Positions 1 to 6,894 of a DNA stretch of 11,624 nt are shown here, in pieces. Positions within the stretch are counted from its first letter, which is position 1, and the number at the start of each line of letters is the position of its first letter. The stretch comes from Actinomycetota bacterium (GTDB lineage: Bacteria > Actinomycetota > Humimicrobiia > Humimicrobiales > Humimicrobiaceae): the NCBI GenBank assembly GCA_022865545.1, contig JALHTA010000093.1:1-11624 (forward strand), read 5' to 3'. Position numbers and translations under genes: made by a program. A model generated the notes under the pieces. It made no database searches. It was not told where the DNA came from and saw only the letters and a list, made by a program, of their open reading frames with translations.

Positions 1-1099
1 AAATTATTTCACTTTTACCATATAAGTCCTCAAGCAGGTTTATCATCGGTCCATGCAGTATATCAACATCAAGTTTTTTACTGGAAAAGCTGCAGTCTTT
101 GATTTGTGCTCCTTTTGTTTTTGCAGTAAAACTGCAAAAACCATCCTTTTTTGTATAGAAGATAAATCCATTGATTGATTTTTCCCTCAAGCGATCAAGA
201 AAACTGGTGATATCACCAGCAGTTTTAATATTTATTTTACTAATATCAAAACACTTTGAAGATTTTTGTAAAAATATCCCAAAATCAGTAAAATTATTAA
301 ATTTAATGGATCTATAAGTGGGGTATATTTTAATATCTTCCTGGCTACTCTCCATAAATAAGGTAAGAACATATCCCTCAGGGGATTGCTCATTATTGGA
401 TCCGGGTAAAGTACCAGAAACACCTGATTTATCTCTATACATAAGCGATGTCTCATATCTATGATGACCGTCAGCAATAAGGATCTTCTTATCTGCCATA
501 GAATCCGTAATATTGGAAATGTCCTTTTTATCTGTTATCCTCCACAATTTCAGTGAAAGATCACTGTCATAATAGGGGATGATATCTGTAAAAGGTTTTG
601 TTGTCTTGTATGATTCAAGCACCTGATCCACAACTTTTTTCGGGTCGCGGTATATTGTATATATTAGGCCAAAATTAGTCCTGGAGCTTTTTAAGAGGCC
701 GTATCTGTCTTTCCTGGGTCCTGATAATGTCTTTTCATGGCGGAGGACTATATTTTTACTGTATGGTTCAATTTTAGTTAAACCTATAAAACCTTTTATA
801 CTCTTTGCTTTTCCACCAACACTGAAGCCGATTTCGATCATATAGTATGATCTGTCTTCATCAAATTGCAGAATCTCCTCATTTATCCAGTCGTTTAGCA
901 GATTCTTTGCATTATCATATTTATTATTACTTCTTCCTTCAGGCAGTATCAAGTTCACAATATTATGGTGGTCGGAGCTTATGAGCTTTTTTCTTAAATT
1001 GCCCGATATCACATCATAGGGCGGAGAGATCAGATTTGAAAGATCTCCAGTTTTTTTATTATTATAAACAAGTCCCCGGAAAGGGGAGATATCGACCAT
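1..1099 (-). CDS. DUF1015 family protein (3' end outside window)
   Basis: An uninterrupted minus-strand reading frame starts at ATG 1099-1097 and stays open to the left edge, giving 366 visible residues; the C-terminus is missing. An AAAGGA ribosome site lies at 1107-1112. The protein has the hallmarks of the DUF1015 family: an N-terminal PPYDVIS motif (residues 26-32), an LRHEKTLSGPRKDRY segment, and the family signature ADGHHRYE at residues 209-216. Family members are usually somewhat over 400 residues, so perhaps 40-80 are lost. The biochemical role of DUF1015 proteins is not established, and the two adjacent histidines plus Arg/Tyr/Glu are only suggestive of a binding or catalytic site. 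No signal peptide or membrane segment is seen. It is divergent from hypB with its own promoter, so a functional link to the hydrogenase is unproven. Confidence 0.88.
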   Translation of the reverse strand, partial: MVDISPFRGLVYNNKKTGDLSNLISPPYDVISGNLRKKLISSDHHNIVNLILPEGRSNNKYDNAKNLLNDWINEEILQFDEDRSYYMIEIGFSVGGKAKSIKGFIGLTKIEPYSKNIVLRHEKTLSGPRKDRYGLLKSSRTNFGLIYTIYRDPKKVVDQVLESYKTTKPFTDIIPYYDSDLSLKLWRITDKKDISNITDSMADKKILIADGHHRYETSLMYRDKSGVSGTLPGSNNEQSPEGYVLTLFMESSQEDIKIYPTYRSIKFNNFTDFGIFLQKSSKCFDISKINIKTAGDITSFLDRLREKSINGFIFYTKKDGFCSFTAKTKGAQIKDCSFSSKKLDVDILHGPMINLLEDLYGKSEII

Positions 1100-1165
1100 T
1101 ATTAAATCCTTTTATTCTATAGTAAACTAAACTAATACAGTTATACCACAAACTTAAACTTTGAG

Positions 1166-1194
1166 ATTATAGCAATATCAATTTCAAATGACAA
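1166..1194 (-). promoter_or_regulatory. Sigma-70-like promoter for the DUF1015 gene
   Basis: Read on the minus strand, TTGTCA (1194-1189) is followed after exactly 17 bases by a perfect TATAAT (1171-1166). Transcription would start near 1159, leaving about 60 bases of leader before the ATG at 1099. This is the best consensus promoter in the window; it is a prediction from sequence alone. Confidence 0.65.
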
Positions 1195-1325
1195 TATCAC
1201 ACAAGTAATAATTCTCTTAAATAATAATAACATTCAGTATCAACCCTCTCCAGTTGTTAACAAACAAATTAAAATGAAAGATAATATATTACTTTATATA
1301 TTAGCCTATATGATGCTGCTCCTGT

Positions 1326-1353
1326 TTGACATAAATTTAAATTAGGGTAATAT
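1326..1353 (+). promoter_or_regulatory. Candidate promoter for hypB
   Basis: A perfect TTGACA (1326-1331) is followed after 16 bases by TAATAT (1348-1353), a moderate -10 match. The predicted start near 1360 gives a leader of about 30 bases to the hypB ATG at 1390. The rest of the divergent region (1100-1389) is AT-rich and shows no gene or strong repeat. Confidence 0.5.
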
Positions 1354-1389
1354 ATTGTAGATTTTTAATCTAAACAAATAGGAAATCAA

Positions 1390-2037
1390 ATGAAAATAGA
1401 AGTTGTTGAAAATGTCTTAAAATATAATAAGGACCAGGCTGAAAAAAACCGTGCTTTGTTTAAAAGAAAAAATATTCTTGTCTTAAATCTTCTTTCATCC
1501 CCTGGGGCCGGGAAGACTTCACTTATCATTGAGACTATTAAAATATTAAAGAAAAAGAAAAATATAGGTGTTATTGAAGGTGACATATCATCTACTTATG
1601 ATGCTGAGAAGATAAAAGAATATACTGACGATGTGGTTCAGATAAATACCGGGGGTTCATGTCATCTGAATGCCACAATGTTATCCCAGGCGCTGGGAAA
1701 AATGAATCTGGATAAGCTTGATATCATAATAATAGAAAATGTCGGCAATCTTATATGTCCGGTAGGTTTTGATCTTGGCGAGGATTATAAGATTGTGATG
1801 TCTTCAATAAATGAGGGAGACGATAAACCTGTTAAATATCCTCCGGTCTTTATTAAAAGTAACTTAATATTGCTTAATAAGATGGACCTCATAGAAATAA
1901 GTGACTTTAAACTGGATTTCTTCCAGAATAAAGTGGCTGAATTAAATCCAACAGCCAGCATCATTAAGTTTTCCTGCAAAACCGGGAATGGACTTCAGGA
2001 ATGGACCAGCTGGATCCTAGGAGCCTACAAGCCTTAG
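1390..2037 (+). CDS. hypB: Hydrogenase nickel incorporation GTPase HypB
   Basis: HypB is a cytoplasmic SIMIBI-class GTPase that, with HypA, loads nickel into the hydrogenase large-subunit precursor. The 215-residue protein shows the P-loop SSPGAGKTS (36-44), the GDI switch segment (64-66), the G-domain metal site formed by Cys91-His92 and Cys123 (in ENVGNLICP), and the guanine-specificity motif NKMD (163-166). It lacks both the histidine-rich stretch and the N-terminal CxxCGC motif that some HypB proteins have for nickel storage or high-affinity binding, so it is a short form. The ATG at 1390 follows only a weak AGGA (1379-1382). It stands alone: the upstream gene is a divergent DUF1015 gene rather than hypA, and the structural operon begins 268 bases downstream behind its own regulatory region. 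The stop codon sits inside an inverted repeat. Confidence 0.96.
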   Translation: MKIEVVENVLKYNKDQAEKNRALFKRKNILVLNLLSSPGAGKTSLIIETIKILKKKKNIGVIEGDISSTYDAEKIKEYTDDVVQINTGGSCHLNATMLSQALGKMNLDKLDIIIIENVGNLICPVGFDLGEDYKIVMSSINEGDDKPVKYPPVFIKSNLILLNKMDLIEISDFKLDFFQNKVAELNPTASIIKFSCKTGNGLQEWTSWILGAYKP

Positions 2038-2061
2038 CCCAATTCTCGGACAAGCTCCTAG
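2017..2061. repeat. Inverted repeat spanning the hypB stop codon
   Basis: Perfect 8-base arms CTAGGAGC (2017-2024) and GCTCCTAG (2054-2061) enclose 29 bases that include the hypB stop codon (2035-2037). No T-run follows on the plus strand, so it does not look like an intrinsic terminator. It could be an RNA stem protecting or ending the hypB message, or a mobile-element remnant; nothing in the sequence decides between these. Confidence 0.5.
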
Positions 2062-2179
2062 AAGCTGTAAAATAACAACCTTAATACTATACCCTGAATA
2101 TTCTTTCCATGCTAATCTGTAAATCCTTTAAAACGCCTGTTTATAGGCAAATGCTGCAATATTTTGCATATGTGGTGAC

Positions 2180-2265
2180 TGTTACAAACCTTTTACAAAC
2201 TTTTATTGACATTGGATGTTGTAAGTGATAAATTACTCAGAACGTGTTACAAACCTCTTACAAAT
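2180..2265. repeat. Two pairs of 11-base-phased TTACAAA direct repeats
   Basis: The heptamer TTACAAA occurs at 2182-2188 and 2193-2199, and again at 2247-2253 and 2258-2264. Within each pair the copies are 11 bases apart, and the two pairs are 65 bases apart, about six helical turns. Each pair sits in a longer near-identical block (2180-2200 and 2245-2265) sharing GTTACAAACCT. Direct repeats with one-turn spacing are the arrangement used by PhoB/PhoP-type (OmpR-family) response regulators. The first block ends six bases before a TTGACA box and the second lies just past the matching -10. They are probably operators for the hydrogenase operon; the regulator is unknown. Confidence 0.6.
2206..2234 (+). 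promoter_or_regulatory. hydB: Candidate promoter of the hydrogenase structural operon
   Basis: TTGACA (2206-2211) and TAAATT (2229-2234) are 17 bases apart and lie between the two TTACAAA repeat blocks, giving a start near 2241 and a leader of about 65 bases. An alternative is a promoter whose -35 region is the second repeat block and whose -10 is TACAAT (2278-2283), but that leaves a leader of only about 17 bases. Other parts of 2038-2305 hold only small stems (GCCT/AGGC at 2135-2148 and TGCAA/TTGCA at 2155-2168). Confidence 0.45.
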
Positions 2266-2305
2266 GAGTGTTATTTATACAATTATTTATGAGAAAGGAG
2301 ACTGA

Positions 2306-3337
2306 ATGCTGTATAAGGTTCTAGATAAAAGTGCCTATCAAGATTTTATCAAATCCCTTATAGCTGATCATCAGTTCATAGGTCCTAAAAAGAAGGATAA
2401 GGCCACACATGACTTTGTCCCGATAAAAGACATATCAGAACTGGATACCGATTATAAAAGGACAACATTGCCACCTGCAAAAAAACTATTATTTCCTCCA
2501 AATGAAGAACTTGTTTCCTATGAATTAGGAGATGAAATAGTGGTTGAGCCGGTAATCGAAGCAAGTGAGAAGATCCTTTTTGGTATTAATGCCTGGGATA
2601 TCAATGGAATGAACTTTATGGATAAGATCTTTACTACCGATTTTGTTGATGCCAATTATGTAGCAAAAAGAAAAAAACTTACAGTAATAGGAATAGACAG
2701 CGAGCCCACAGAGACCAATTTTTCACTAAGCATGGGAGCTGATTATGCTACTGAAGGTTTTGATCTTTATATAACTGAACTAAAGGACAAGTATTTTGTC
2801 AGAGTTGCAACTGCAAAAGGTGATGGATTACTCACAAAGCATACCACTGCAATGGAAGCAACCAATGAAGATTTCAGCGAATACAGCAAATACAAGGATG
2901 ATTACCGTGAAAAGTTCAGCAAAGATGTAAGAATAAAGAACTTCTATGATGACTTTGAAGCTATCTATGACAATGAGCAGTTCTGGTCAAAAGTTACAAA
3001 AGATTGTTATAGCTGCGGTTCATGTAATCTCTCATGCCCGACATGTTTCTGTTTTAATGTAAAAGATGATATGCAATTAAACCTTACAACAGGTAAAAAG
3101 ACCAGGGAATGGGATTCCTGCATGATACCTGAATACGGACTTGTTGCAGGGGAACATAATTTCAGGCCAAATAAAGAGAATAGGCTAAAACAAAGATACA
3201 GATGCAAACTCAAGACATTCAAGGAAAAATTAGGTAATTATTCTTGTGTTGGCTGCGGAAGATGTATTGAAGTCTGCATGGCCAAGATTAATATTGCTGA
3301 TGATATAGATTCAGTTAAGAAAGAGGTGAGCATATAA
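2306..3337 (+). CDS. hydB: Group 3b [NiFe]-hydrogenase beta subunit (4Fe-4S dicluster electron-transfer protein)
   Basis: This 343-residue protein matches the iron-sulfur beta subunit of the soluble sulfhydrogenases (also related to anaerobic sulfite reductase subunit A). It relays electrons between the hydrogenase dimer and the flavin subunit. Two cluster motifs are visible: CxxCxxCxxxC at Cys234, 237, 240 and 244, continuing as PTCFC with extra cysteines 247 and 249, and a second CxxCxxCxxxC at Cys314, 317, 320 and 324. Between them is the WDSCMIPEYG segment with another cysteine. The first 230 residues are cysteine-free and form the family's N-terminal domain. The ATG at 2306 is preceded by AAAGGAG (2294-2300) with a 5-base spacer. 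It is the first gene of the operon, and its TAA is immediately followed by the ATG of the gamma gene. No signal peptide is seen, so it should be cytoplasmic. Confidence 0.92.
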   Translation: MLYKVLDKSAYQDFIKSLIADHQFIGPKKKDKATHDFVPIKDISELDTDYKRTTLPPAKKLLFPPNEELVSYELGDEIVVEPVIEASEKILFGINAWDINGMNFMDKIFTTDFVDANYVAKRKKLTVIGIDSEPTETNFSLSMGADYATEGFDLYITELKDKYFVRVATAKGDGLLTKHTTAMEATNEDFSEYSKYKDDYREKFSKDVRIKNFYDDFEAIYDNEQFWSKVTKDCYSCGSCNLSCPTCFCFNVKDDMQLNLTTGKKTREWDSCMIPEYGLVAGEHNFRPNKENRLKQRYRCKLKTFKEKLGNYSCVGCGRCIEVCMAKINIADDIDSVKKEVSI

Positions 3338-4195
3338 ATGGTTTTGGAATTAAAACAAAAAAGTGAAGCTACCAGTATTTATGTGCCGGAGATAGCTGCT
3401 ATCACAAAGGTTGAGCAGATGTCTCCAACGGAAAAATTGTTTGATATAAAGATCGATAATCCTGAAAGTCAAAAAGCTTTTGATTTTCTTCCAGGTCAAT
3501 TTGTAGAGCTAACAGTATTTGGATTGGGAGAGGCGCCTTTTTCAATACCGTCATCCCCGAATAATAAAGATTATTTCCAGCTTTGCATAAGGGATATCGG
3601 TAATGTTTCCGGGGCACTTCACAGGATGAAGCCTGGTGACAAAATAGGAATAAGGGGACCATTTGGAAAAGGTTATTTTCCATTTGAAAAAATGAAGGGC
3701 AAGGATGTCATGATAGTTGCAGGTGGTCTCGGACTGGCGCCTGTTATGCCTCTTATCCACACAATACTAGAAGACAGGGAAAACTATAAGAGACTTGTCA
3801 TTATTTATGGATCCATAGATCCTGAAAACATACTTTTCAAAGAAGAAATTGAGGATTGGAAAAAAAGAGATGATATAGAACTTTGCCTTACAGTTGATAA
3901 TCCGGATGAGGCATGGCAGGGTGAAGTCGGAGTTTGCACAAATCTCATCCCCGGGATAGATTGCAGTTATGATACTTATGCAGTTGTATGTGGTCCTCCT
4001 GTGATGTATAAGTTTGTTGTTTCTGAATTTGAGAAGAAATGCATTAAACCTGAAAATATTTTCCTTTCCCTTGAAAGAAGGATGGAATGCGGAGTCGGAA
4101 AATGCAATCACTGTCATGTAGGAAATAAATTATCCTGCATAGACGGACCCGTATTCAGTTTATGGGAAATAAGGAATTTAAAGGAGGCTATATAA
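3338..4195 (+). CDS. hydG: Group 3b [NiFe]-hydrogenase gamma subunit (FAD/NAD(P) oxidoreductase)
   Basis: This 285-residue flavoprotein passes electrons between the beta subunit and NAD(P). It belongs to the ferredoxin-NADP reductase superfamily, in the branch with the PyrK-type dihydroorotate dehydrogenase electron-transfer subunit and sulfite reductase subunit AsrB. Visible are the FAD motif EAPFSIPSSP (65-74), GPFGKG (107-112), the nucleotide-binding glycine motif VAGGLGLAP (127-135), VVCGPP (216-221), and a C-terminal 2Fe-2S site with Cys251, 256, 259 and 267. The stop of the beta gene abuts the start directly (TAA-ATG), with GAGGTGA at 3323-3329 as ribosome site, so translation is probably coupled. 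NADP versus NAD preference cannot be read safely from the sequence; characterised group 3b enzymes favour NADP(H). Confidence 0.93.
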   Translation: MVLELKQKSEATSIYVPEIAAITKVEQMSPTEKLFDIKIDNPESQKAFDFLPGQFVELTVFGLGEAPFSIPSSPNNKDYFQLCIRDIGNVSGALHRMKPGDKIGIRGPFGKGYFPFEKMKGKDVMIVAGGLGLAPVMPLIHTILEDRENYKRLVIIYGSIDPENILFKEEIEDWKKRDDIELCLTVDNPDEAWQGEVGVCTNLIPGIDCSYDTYAVVCGPPVMYKFVVSEFEKKCIKPENIFLSLERRMECGVGKCNHCHVGNKLSCIDGPVFSLWEIRNLKEAI

Positions 4196-4951
4196 ATGAG
4201 TAAGCCAAAAGTAGGAATATTCGGATTTACAGGTTGCGGCGGTTGCCAGCTCGAGATATTGAACCTAGAAGATCAATTGCTTGATCTTGTCGGTGCAATT
4301 GAGATTGTTCATTTTACTGAAGCGATAACTGAATTTAGTGATACTTATGAGATCGCTCTGGTAGAAGGATCTATAACAACAGAACATGGGGTTGAGAGGA
4401 TAAAGAAGATCGGTGATATTGCAAAAATAGTGGTAGCAATGGGCTCATGTGCGGTAAATGGAGGGCTTAATTGCATGAAAAACCTCTATGGTCTTGAAAA
4501 GGCAAAGGACCTTGTATATGGCGAAAAAAAAGACTGGATCGATTCTATAGAAGTAAAACCTATAGATGCATATATAAATGTTGATTATTATGCAAGAGGC
4601 TGTCCCCCAAATAGATTTGAGATAGTAGATATAGTAAGATCTCTTATTGTAGGAAGAAAACCGGAAATACCAAGCTATCCAGTTTGTATCGAATGTAAAA
4701 GAAATGGAAATACCTGTGTTTATGATCTGGGCAAATCATGTCTTGGACCTGTTACAAGGGCAGGATGCGATTCCAGATGCCCAAATAGCGTAGATGGCTG
4801 CGAAGGGTGCAGGGGACCGGTCGATGATCCCAATATGAATGCACAAAAAGACCTTCTTGCAGAGCACGGTTTAACCGTTGACGATATAATGGCAGAATTT
4901 AATTTATACAATGCTTGTAAAGGCAAGACCACTATAGAACATAATAAATAA
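4196..4951 (+). CDS. hydD: Group 3b [NiFe]-hydrogenase delta (small) subunit
   Basis: The small subunit carries the iron-sulfur relay that links the NiFe centre to the beta subunit. In its 251 residues the proximal 4Fe-4S ligands are Cys14 and Cys17 (GCGGC context), Cys85 (GSCAVNGG) and Cys136 (ARGCPPN). A C-terminal cysteine-rich region supplies eight more at 164, 167, 174, 182, 191, 195, 202 and 205, enough for medial and distal 4Fe-4S clusters. There is no twin-arginine signal peptide, which fits a cytoplasmic group 3 enzyme and excludes periplasmic uptake types. A strong AAGGAGG (4181-4187) lies inside the end of the gamma gene, and the TAA of gamma is directly followed by this ATG. The 20-base gap to the large-subunit ATG keeps the operon compact. 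Confidence 0.95.
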   Translation: MSKPKVGIFGFTGCGGCQLEILNLEDQLLDLVGAIEIVHFTEAITEFSDTYEIALVEGSITTEHGVERIKKIGDIAKIVVAMGSCAVNGGLNCMKNLYGLEKAKDLVYGEKKDWIDSIEVKPIDAYINVDYYARGCPPNRFEIVDIVRSLIVGRKPEIPSYPVCIECKRNGNTCVYDLGKSCLGPVTRAGCDSRCPNSVDGCEGCRGPVDDPNMNAQKDLLAEHGLTVDDIMAEFNLYNACKGKTTIEHNK

Positions 4952-4971
4952 TTTTGGAGGTAAAAATTATT

Positions 4972-6273
4972 ATGGCAGATAATATAAATGTAGAAATAGC
5001 ACCTATGTCCAGGGTGGAAGGCCATGGTGATTTGGTCCTGAATGTTAAAGATAAAAAAGTTGAAAAACTTATCTTCAGGATTCCTGAATCACCGAGATTT
5101 TTCGAAGCTATGCTGGAAGGTAAGAACTGGGATAAACCTTCGCATATAACTTCCAGGATCTGCGGTATCTGTTCTGTTGCACACACTTATGCTTCAATAA
5201 AGGCTACTGAGAGTGCTCTGGGAGTGATCCCAAATGATATGATACTGAAGCTTCGAAAACTCATAATACACCATGAGATAGTACAGAGTAATGTCCTGCA
5301 CGTGTACTTTCTTGCTGCTCCTGATTTTCTGGGAGTTGGAAGTGTAATACCGCTTGTAGAAACCCATCCCGCTGTTGTAGATATAGCGCTGAGGGCTAAA
5401 AAAGTGGCAAATGATATGGTTAGAATGATCGGTGGAAGAGCTGTTCATCCTATTAGGACAGTCGTGGGGGGCTTTACAAAGCTTCCAAGCGAAGAGGAAA
5501 TGCTTAATATGAAGGAAATGCTTAAAAGTTTATATCCTGATCTTGAAGCTTCCCTTGGAGTACTTAAAACACTTGATCTTCCAGCATTTGAAAGGGAGAC
5601 AGAATATGTTTCACTTTCAAACCCTGAAGACTATGCACATTATGATGGTAATATTAAGTCTACAGATGGCTGGGAAATAGACCCAATTGACTATCTGGAC
5701 AAAATAAAGGAAAAAGTCGTACAGCATTCTACTGCAAAACACTGCTGGGCCGAGAGGGATTCTTTCATGGTCGGTGCACTTTCGAGGTTCAATATTAATC
5801 ATGACCAGCTTTCCGATAATGCAAAAAGATTTGCTGAAGAATTTGGATTAAAAGCTCCTTGCTATAATACATATATGAATAATATAGCGCAGTTTGTAGA
5901 GATCATTCATAGTGTTGATGACAGCATAAGGCTCATAGACGAACTTTTAGAAGAGGGAATGGATGAAGACAAGGCAATGGTCGAGGTTAAACCAAAAGCT
6001 GGAAGAGGCGTCGGGGCTGTTGAAGCACCAAGGGGCCTGCTGATCCATGACTATACATATGATGATGACGGAAAGATCGAAAAGGCTAACCTTATTATTC
6101 CTACTGGTATGAATTATGGAAATATTGAAAGAGACATGAATGCAATTGTTCCAGCCATAATCGATAAGTCCGAGGATGAAATAAGGCTTGCATGCGAGAT
6201 GATGATAAGGGCATATGATCCTTGTATATCGTGTTCAACACATTTCCTTAATGTAAAGCTGGTAAATAAATAA
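4972..6273 (+). CDS. hydA: Group 3b [NiFe]-hydrogenase alpha (large, catalytic) subunit
   Basis: This subunit holds the NiFe(CN)2CO active site that splits or forms H2. The N-terminal RICGIC motif gives Cys64 and Cys67, and the C-terminal DPCISC gives Cys418 and Cys421, the four nickel ligands. His424 ends the conserved motif, and nine residues (FLNVKLVNK) follow as the maturation tail. MSRVEGHGD near the N-terminus is also a family signature. I place the start at ATG 4972, giving 433 residues. A TTG at 4954 is in frame but coincides with TTGGAGG, which is better read as the Shine-Dalgarno site (GGAGG 4956-4960, 11-base spacer). It is last of the four packed subunit genes, and the cleaving endopeptidase gene follows after about 100 bases. 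Confidence 0.96.
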   Translation: MADNINVEIAPMSRVEGHGDLVLNVKDKKVEKLIFRIPESPRFFEAMLEGKNWDKPSHITSRICGICSVAHTYASIKATESALGVIPNDMILKLRKLIIHHEIVQSNVLHVYFLAAPDFLGVGSVIPLVETHPAVVDIALRAKKVANDMVRMIGGRAVHPIRTVVGGFTKLPSEEEMLNMKEMLKSLYPDLEASLGVLKTLDLPAFERETEYVSLSNPEDYAHYDGNIKSTDGWEIDPIDYLDKIKEKVVQHSTAKHCWAERDSFMVGALSRFNINHDQLSDNAKRFAEEFGLKAPCYNTYMNNIAQFVEIIHSVDDSIRLIDELLEEGMDEDKAMVEVKPKAGRGVGAVEAPRGLLIHDYTYDDDGKIEKANLIIPTGMNYGNIERDMNAIVPAIIDKSEDEIRLACEMMIRAYDPCISCSTHFLNVKLVNK

Positions 6274-6299
6274 TCTTACAGTAAAATATAAATAGTTAA

Positions 6300-6354
6300 T
6301 AAATACAATATGCAGGATTTAAAGGAATATTAAATACTGCATATTGTCTATTTA
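6300..6354 (+). other. Long hairpin between hydA and the maturation protease gene
   Basis: Perfect 11-base arms ACAATATGCAG (6305-6315) and CTGCATATTGT (6337-6347) enclose a further 6-base stem, ATTTAA (6317-6322) with TTAAAT (6330-6335), around a 7-base loop (6323-6329). Outer bases 6300-6304 and 6350-6354 can pair if two bases bulge. The stem is AT-rich and no U-run follows, so it is a poor intrinsic terminator. It may instead stabilise or delimit the subunit message, or lower expression of the downstream gene. Confidence 0.6.
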
Positions 6355-6375
6355 GAAGGGTTTTGCTGTGATAAT

Positions 6376-6894
6376 TTGGTTTTAAAAGACAATAAAAATT
6401 TAAATAGCACTACCGGGGATATAATAAAAATCATAGGTTTCGGAAATAAATTTTTATCTGATGATGGAATCGGACCCTTTGTAATAGAGAAGCTCGAAAA
6501 AAGTGAACTTTCAAAGAATGAGAATATTGAGATTATTGATCTTGGCACATCGGGAACTGATTTAATATTTCAAATAAAAGAATGTCCCAGGATAATAATA
6601 ATAGATGCTCTTGATGCAGGACAGGATGCAGGAAAAGTAATAAGAATAAAAGAAAAAGATATTGAGCATTTCTGTAATGAAGGCTTAATGAGTCTCTCAC
6701 TCCATGACCTGAATCTTGCGGACATACTCAAACTGGCAAGGGCAATGAAACTAAAAACGGATATAACTATTATTGGGATAAAACCATTAAATATAGAATT
6801 TGGGGAAGAATTATCACCAGAAATCCAGGAAAAAATTCCTGAAATAATCTCACTTGTCGACCAGATATTAAAACAGTATAAAATACTTAAATAA
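6376..6894 (+). CDS. Hydrogenase maturation endopeptidase (HyaD/HybD/HycI family)
   Basis: This protease removes the C-terminal tail of the large subunit once nickel has been inserted. The 172-residue reading contains the family pattern GFGN (21-24) followed by DDG (29-31), IIDALDAG with Asp77, SLHD with His110, and a late IIGIKPLNIEFGEELS segment. Asp29 or Asp30, Asp77 and His110 sit where E. coli HybD places its nickel-sensing ligands. The start is uncertain: no in-frame ATG lies before the conserved core, so TTG at 6376 is used, with AGAAGGG (6354-6360) about 15 bases upstream, too far for an ideal site. A stop at 6331-6333 limits the N-terminus. Its position after the large-subunit gene fits its substrate. 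A long hairpin in the preceding gap may set its level. Confidence 0.9.
   Translation: MVLKDNKNLNSTTGDIIKIIGFGNKFLSDDGIGPFVIEKLEKSELSKNENIEIIDLGTSGTDLIFQIKECPRIIIIDALDAGQDAGKVIRIKEKDIEHFCNEGLMSLSLHDLNLADILKLARAMKLKTDITIIGIKPLNIEFGEELSPEIQEKIPEIISLVDQILKQYKILK

Noticed and set aside
232..477. Minus-strand open frame of 81 codons
   Set aside because: It is out of frame with the DUF1015 gene, which reads through the same bases with its signature HHRYE motif.
2209..2219. ACAT-TGG-ATGT as an FNR/CRP-type operator
   Set aside because: Only four bases per arm, with no match to TTGAT-N4-ATCAA; chance is likely in this composition.
2180..2265. Possible CRISPR-like array
   Set aside because: Only two blocks exist, each internally repeated, with a promoter-like spacer; no further units or cas genes are present.
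2306..3337. Anaerobic sulfite reductase subunit A rather than hydrogenase beta subunit
   Set aside because: The families are related, but the following genes are NiFe small and large subunits, with no siroheme subunit, which fixes the identity as hydrogenase.
3402..4117. Open frames on the minus strand under the gamma-subunit gene
   Set aside because: They lie wholly inside a strongly conserved gene on the other strand and show no family motif or ribosome site.
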